35,206 nucleotides of DNA from Polaribacter sp. (GTDB taxonomy: Bacteria; Bacteroidota; Bacteroidia; Flavobacteriales; Flavobacteriaceae), in the NCBI GenBank assembly GCA_029252865.1, contig JAQXAP010000107.1, positions 1 to 35,206 of the forward strand, read 5' to 3'. Made by a program: the position numbers and the translations under genes. The notes under the pieces were generated by a model. That model worked only from the letters and a program-made list of their open reading frames with translations. It did not search any database and was not told where the DNA came from. Positions 33,627 to 35,206 of this stretch are shown in pieces; positions within the stretch are counted from its first letter, which is position 1, and every line of letters begins with the position of its first letter.

Positions 33627-34199
33627 TTATAACTTTGCAACAGTGTTGTTTTTTAATTGATATTCTTGATTACTCTCCTTACAAACTGCAATTCCGTTTT
33701 CATTGAACTCTAAAGTATGGCCACATTCACTTACCCAGCCAATTTGTTTTGATGGATTACCAACTACAAGTGCAAATGGTAAAACTTCTTTAGTGACAAC
33801 AGCTCCTGCTCCAATAAAAGCAAATTCTCCAATAGTATTTCCACAAACAATAGTTGCATTTGCACCTATACTTGCGCCTTTTTTAACAATTGTTTTTAAG
33901 TATTCATTTTTTCTTTTAATAGCACTTCTTGGGTTTATAACATTTGTAAAAACCATAGAAGGCCCCAAAAAAACATCATCTTCACAGATGACACCCGTAT
34001 AAATAGAAACGTTATTTTGTACTTTAACATTTTTACCTAATATTACTTCTGGAGACACAACAACATTCTGACCAATATTGCACTGTTCACCAATAATACA
34101 TTTAGACATAATATGACTAAAATGCCAAATTTTGGTGTCTTTCCCAATACTGCAATCAATATCTATTACAGCCGTTTTATGTGCAAAATAATGTGCCAA
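33627..34199 (-). CDS. Left-handed beta-helix acyltransferase, WbpD/WlbB-like sugar N-acetyltransferase
   Basis: A 190-residue hexapeptide-repeat protein. Repeats such as CSIGKDTKIWHFSHI, CIIGEQCNIGQNVVVSPEV and ASIGANATIVCGNTIG give a left-handed beta-helix. The middle loop VFTNVINPRSAIKRKNEY and the C-terminal VVGNPSKQIGWVSECGHTLE match WbpD-type enzymes, which N-acetylate UDP-3-amino-glucuronate derivatives for surface polysaccharides. The exact substrate cannot be read from sequence. The gene follows deoC by two bases and ends one base before the remB start, so the three are coupled. A surface-sugar enzyme beside a RemB/Wzi-like barrel is consistent with a cell-surface polysaccharide link. 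Confidence 0.83.
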   Translation of the reverse strand: MAHYFAHKTAVIDIDCSIGKDTKIWHFSHIMSKCIIGEQCNIGQNVVVSPEVILGKNVKVQNNVSIYTGVICEDDVFLGPSMVFTNVINPRSAIKRKNEYLKTIVKKGASIGANATIVCGNTIGEFAFIGAGAVVTKEVLPFALVVGNPSKQIGWVSECGHTLEFNENGIAVCKESNQEYQLKNNTVAKL

Positions 34200-34201
34200 A
34201 A

Positions 34202-34948
34202 TTAGTAATCTGATTTTAAGTTTATTTCTTTTCTAACAATCTCTTTGGAAGATGATGTGCCAATTCTATCTACCCCCAACTTAACCATTTTTACAGCTGT
34301 TTGATAATCTCTTACACCTCCTGCTGCTTTTATTTTTAATGGTTTTGCATTTTCTACTATTAGCTTCATAGCTTTAAATGTAGCTCCATTTGGTAAATTG
34401 TTTTCTGTCTTATAAAAACCGGTTGATGATTTTACAAAAATTTTATCTAAATTTTCCTCACCAAAATCGTTTAAAACAATATCTTTAATTAGCTGCGAAA
34501 TTACAATTATTTCTTTTCTTGTTAGCGCAGCAACTTCAATTATCCATTTTACTACTTTATTATTAGCCAAAGCAAGTTCTATTCCTTTTGTAATTTCTTT
34601 TTTAACTAAATCTATTTCTCCTTTTTTAAACGCTTCGAAATTTACCACAAAATCTAACTCATCTGCACCTAAATTAATCGCTTTTTGAGCTTCTTCTAGT
34701 TTTTCTTCAATAGTATAAGTTCCTTCATGAAAACCAATAACTGTGCCTATAAGATTTTCTTTACCCGCTTCTTGAAGCATTTTCTTTACTAAAGGAATGT
34801 AATTAGCCCGAATCATTATTAACTTATAATCATACAAAATGGCTTCTCTAATTAAAGTAATAACCTTTTGTCGATTCTCTTCTTCTGAAAAATTTGCTTG
34901 ACTTGCTGTTTTTAAGTAAGTAGCGTCTAAATATTGATTTATTTTCAC
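34202..34948 (-). CDS. deoC: Deoxyribose-phosphate aldolase
   Basis: DeoC cleaves 2-deoxyribose 5-phosphate to glyceraldehyde 3-phosphate and acetaldehyde in deoxynucleoside catabolism. The 248-residue protein has the class I aldolase core: LDATYLK at the start, ADELDFVVN with Asp99, the Schiff-base lysine Lys173 in FVKSSTGFY, and Lys207 in IKAAGGVRDY. RIGTSSS closes the phosphate site. VVKWIIEVAALTRKE differs from the usual II-E-T pattern but keeps the strand. The start is GTG at 34946-34948. It heads the three-gene run ending in remB. No promoter was seen in the AT-rich 258 bases to the window edge, which hold no supportable gene. Confidence 0.93.
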   Translation of the reverse strand: MKINQYLDATYLKTASQANFSEEENRQKVITLIREAILYDYKLIMIRANYIPLVKKMLQEAGKENLIGTVIGFHEGTYTIEEKLEEAQKAINLGADELDFVVNFEAFKKGEIDLVKKEITKGIELALANNKVVKWIIEVAALTRKEIIVISQLIKDIVLNDFGEENLDKIFVKSSTGFYKTENNLPNGATFKAMKLIVENAKPLKIKAAGGVRDYQTAVKMVKLGVDRIGTSSSKEIVRKEINLKSDY

Positions 34949-35206
34949 AGTATAAAAATAATAAATAACATATCATTTAAAAAAAAACTTACCAAATGAC
35001 TGAGTTCTAAATTAATATTTTTTTAATAGCAATTAGAGGTAAATAATGAATTATGTAGTAGAATTATCTTCTTTATATTTATCCTAAACGAGAAATTAGT
35101 TTAGCCAAGTAGATAGAAATAGTAAAAACTAAAATTATATAAATTGAAGAAACCAAAAGAATGAAAAAATAATGCTTTAAATAAAGTAGTTTTTATTAAA
35201 ACTCCT

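Noticed and set aside
34949-35206. Minus-strand hydrophobic reading frame near the right edge
   Set aside because: About 37 codons with no ATG, GTG or convincing TTG start and two stops just upstream. Hydrophobic runs are expected by chance in such AT-rich DNA.
1-35206. tRNA or rRNA genes, CRISPR array, IS element, prophage
   Set aside because: No cloverleaf-like segment, regular direct repeats with spacers, terminal inverted repeats with transposase, or phage genes were seen on either strand.

Overview
The window is about 35.2 kb of very AT-rich DNA (GC near 30% by eye) from a member of the Bacteroidota, most likely the family Flavobacteriaceae (Polaribacter/Tenacibaculum-like). The evidence is the type IX secretion translocon SprA, a RemB-like gliding protein, a DUF5686 outer-membrane protein, a ribonucleotide reductase whose ATP-cone is on NrdB, a TonB-like protein, and several promoters of the Bacteroidota type (TTG, then a spacer of about 19-24, then TAnnTTTG). 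Starts often lack a Shine-Dalgarno sequence, and TTG or GTG starts are common. No rRNA, tRNA, IS element, CRISPR array or phage gene was seen. This is a chromosomal backbone region.

Layout. (1) 1-5368, minus strand: a truncated sortilin-like lipoprotein, the dGTPase dgt, then nrdA and nrdB. This is a dNTP cluster combining synthesis with hydrolysis. (2) 5.7-7.1 kb, plus strand: a cold-shock protein and heme A synthase (ctaA). (3) 7.1-10.6 kb: molybdopterin synthase genes moaE and moaD, separated by an oppositely oriented DUF3817 membrane gene, then a large DUF5686 outer-membrane protein. (4) 10.8-24.0 kb, plus strand: maeB, ruvA, sprA, gcvH, a VanZ-like gene, a TonB-like gene, an orphan membrane protein, a decayed secreted ORF, and an MscS channel. 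(5) 24.0-31.4 kb, minus strand: tsaB, a TolC-like protein, and a cytochrome oxidase assembly cluster. Read in its own direction that cluster is ctaB, two subunit III genes, subunit IV, a cysteine-poor SCO-like protein, SCO, DUF420/CtaM and a 72-residue CxxC protein. (6) 31.5-34.9 kb, minus strand: deoC, a WbpD-like acetyltransferase and remB, closed by two tandem terminators.

How the genes fit together. The oxidase genes supply heme O (ctaB), heme A (ctaA, separately placed), small oxidase subunits and copper delivery (SCO, DUF420). The catalytic subunits I and II are not in the window. SprA and RemB belong to the T9SS/gliding apparatus. RemB begins with a domain that aligns by eye with the periplasmic domain of the TonB-like protein encoded 10 kb away. 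NrdA, NrdB and Dgt together set dNTP pools.

I see no clearly new multi-gene system. The best leads are the TonB-C-like domain on an outer-membrane RemB barrel, the two small uncharacterised proteins in the oxidase assembly cluster, the DUF3817 gene inside the moaD-moaE pair, and a terminator for mscS written inside the convergent tsaB coding sequence.
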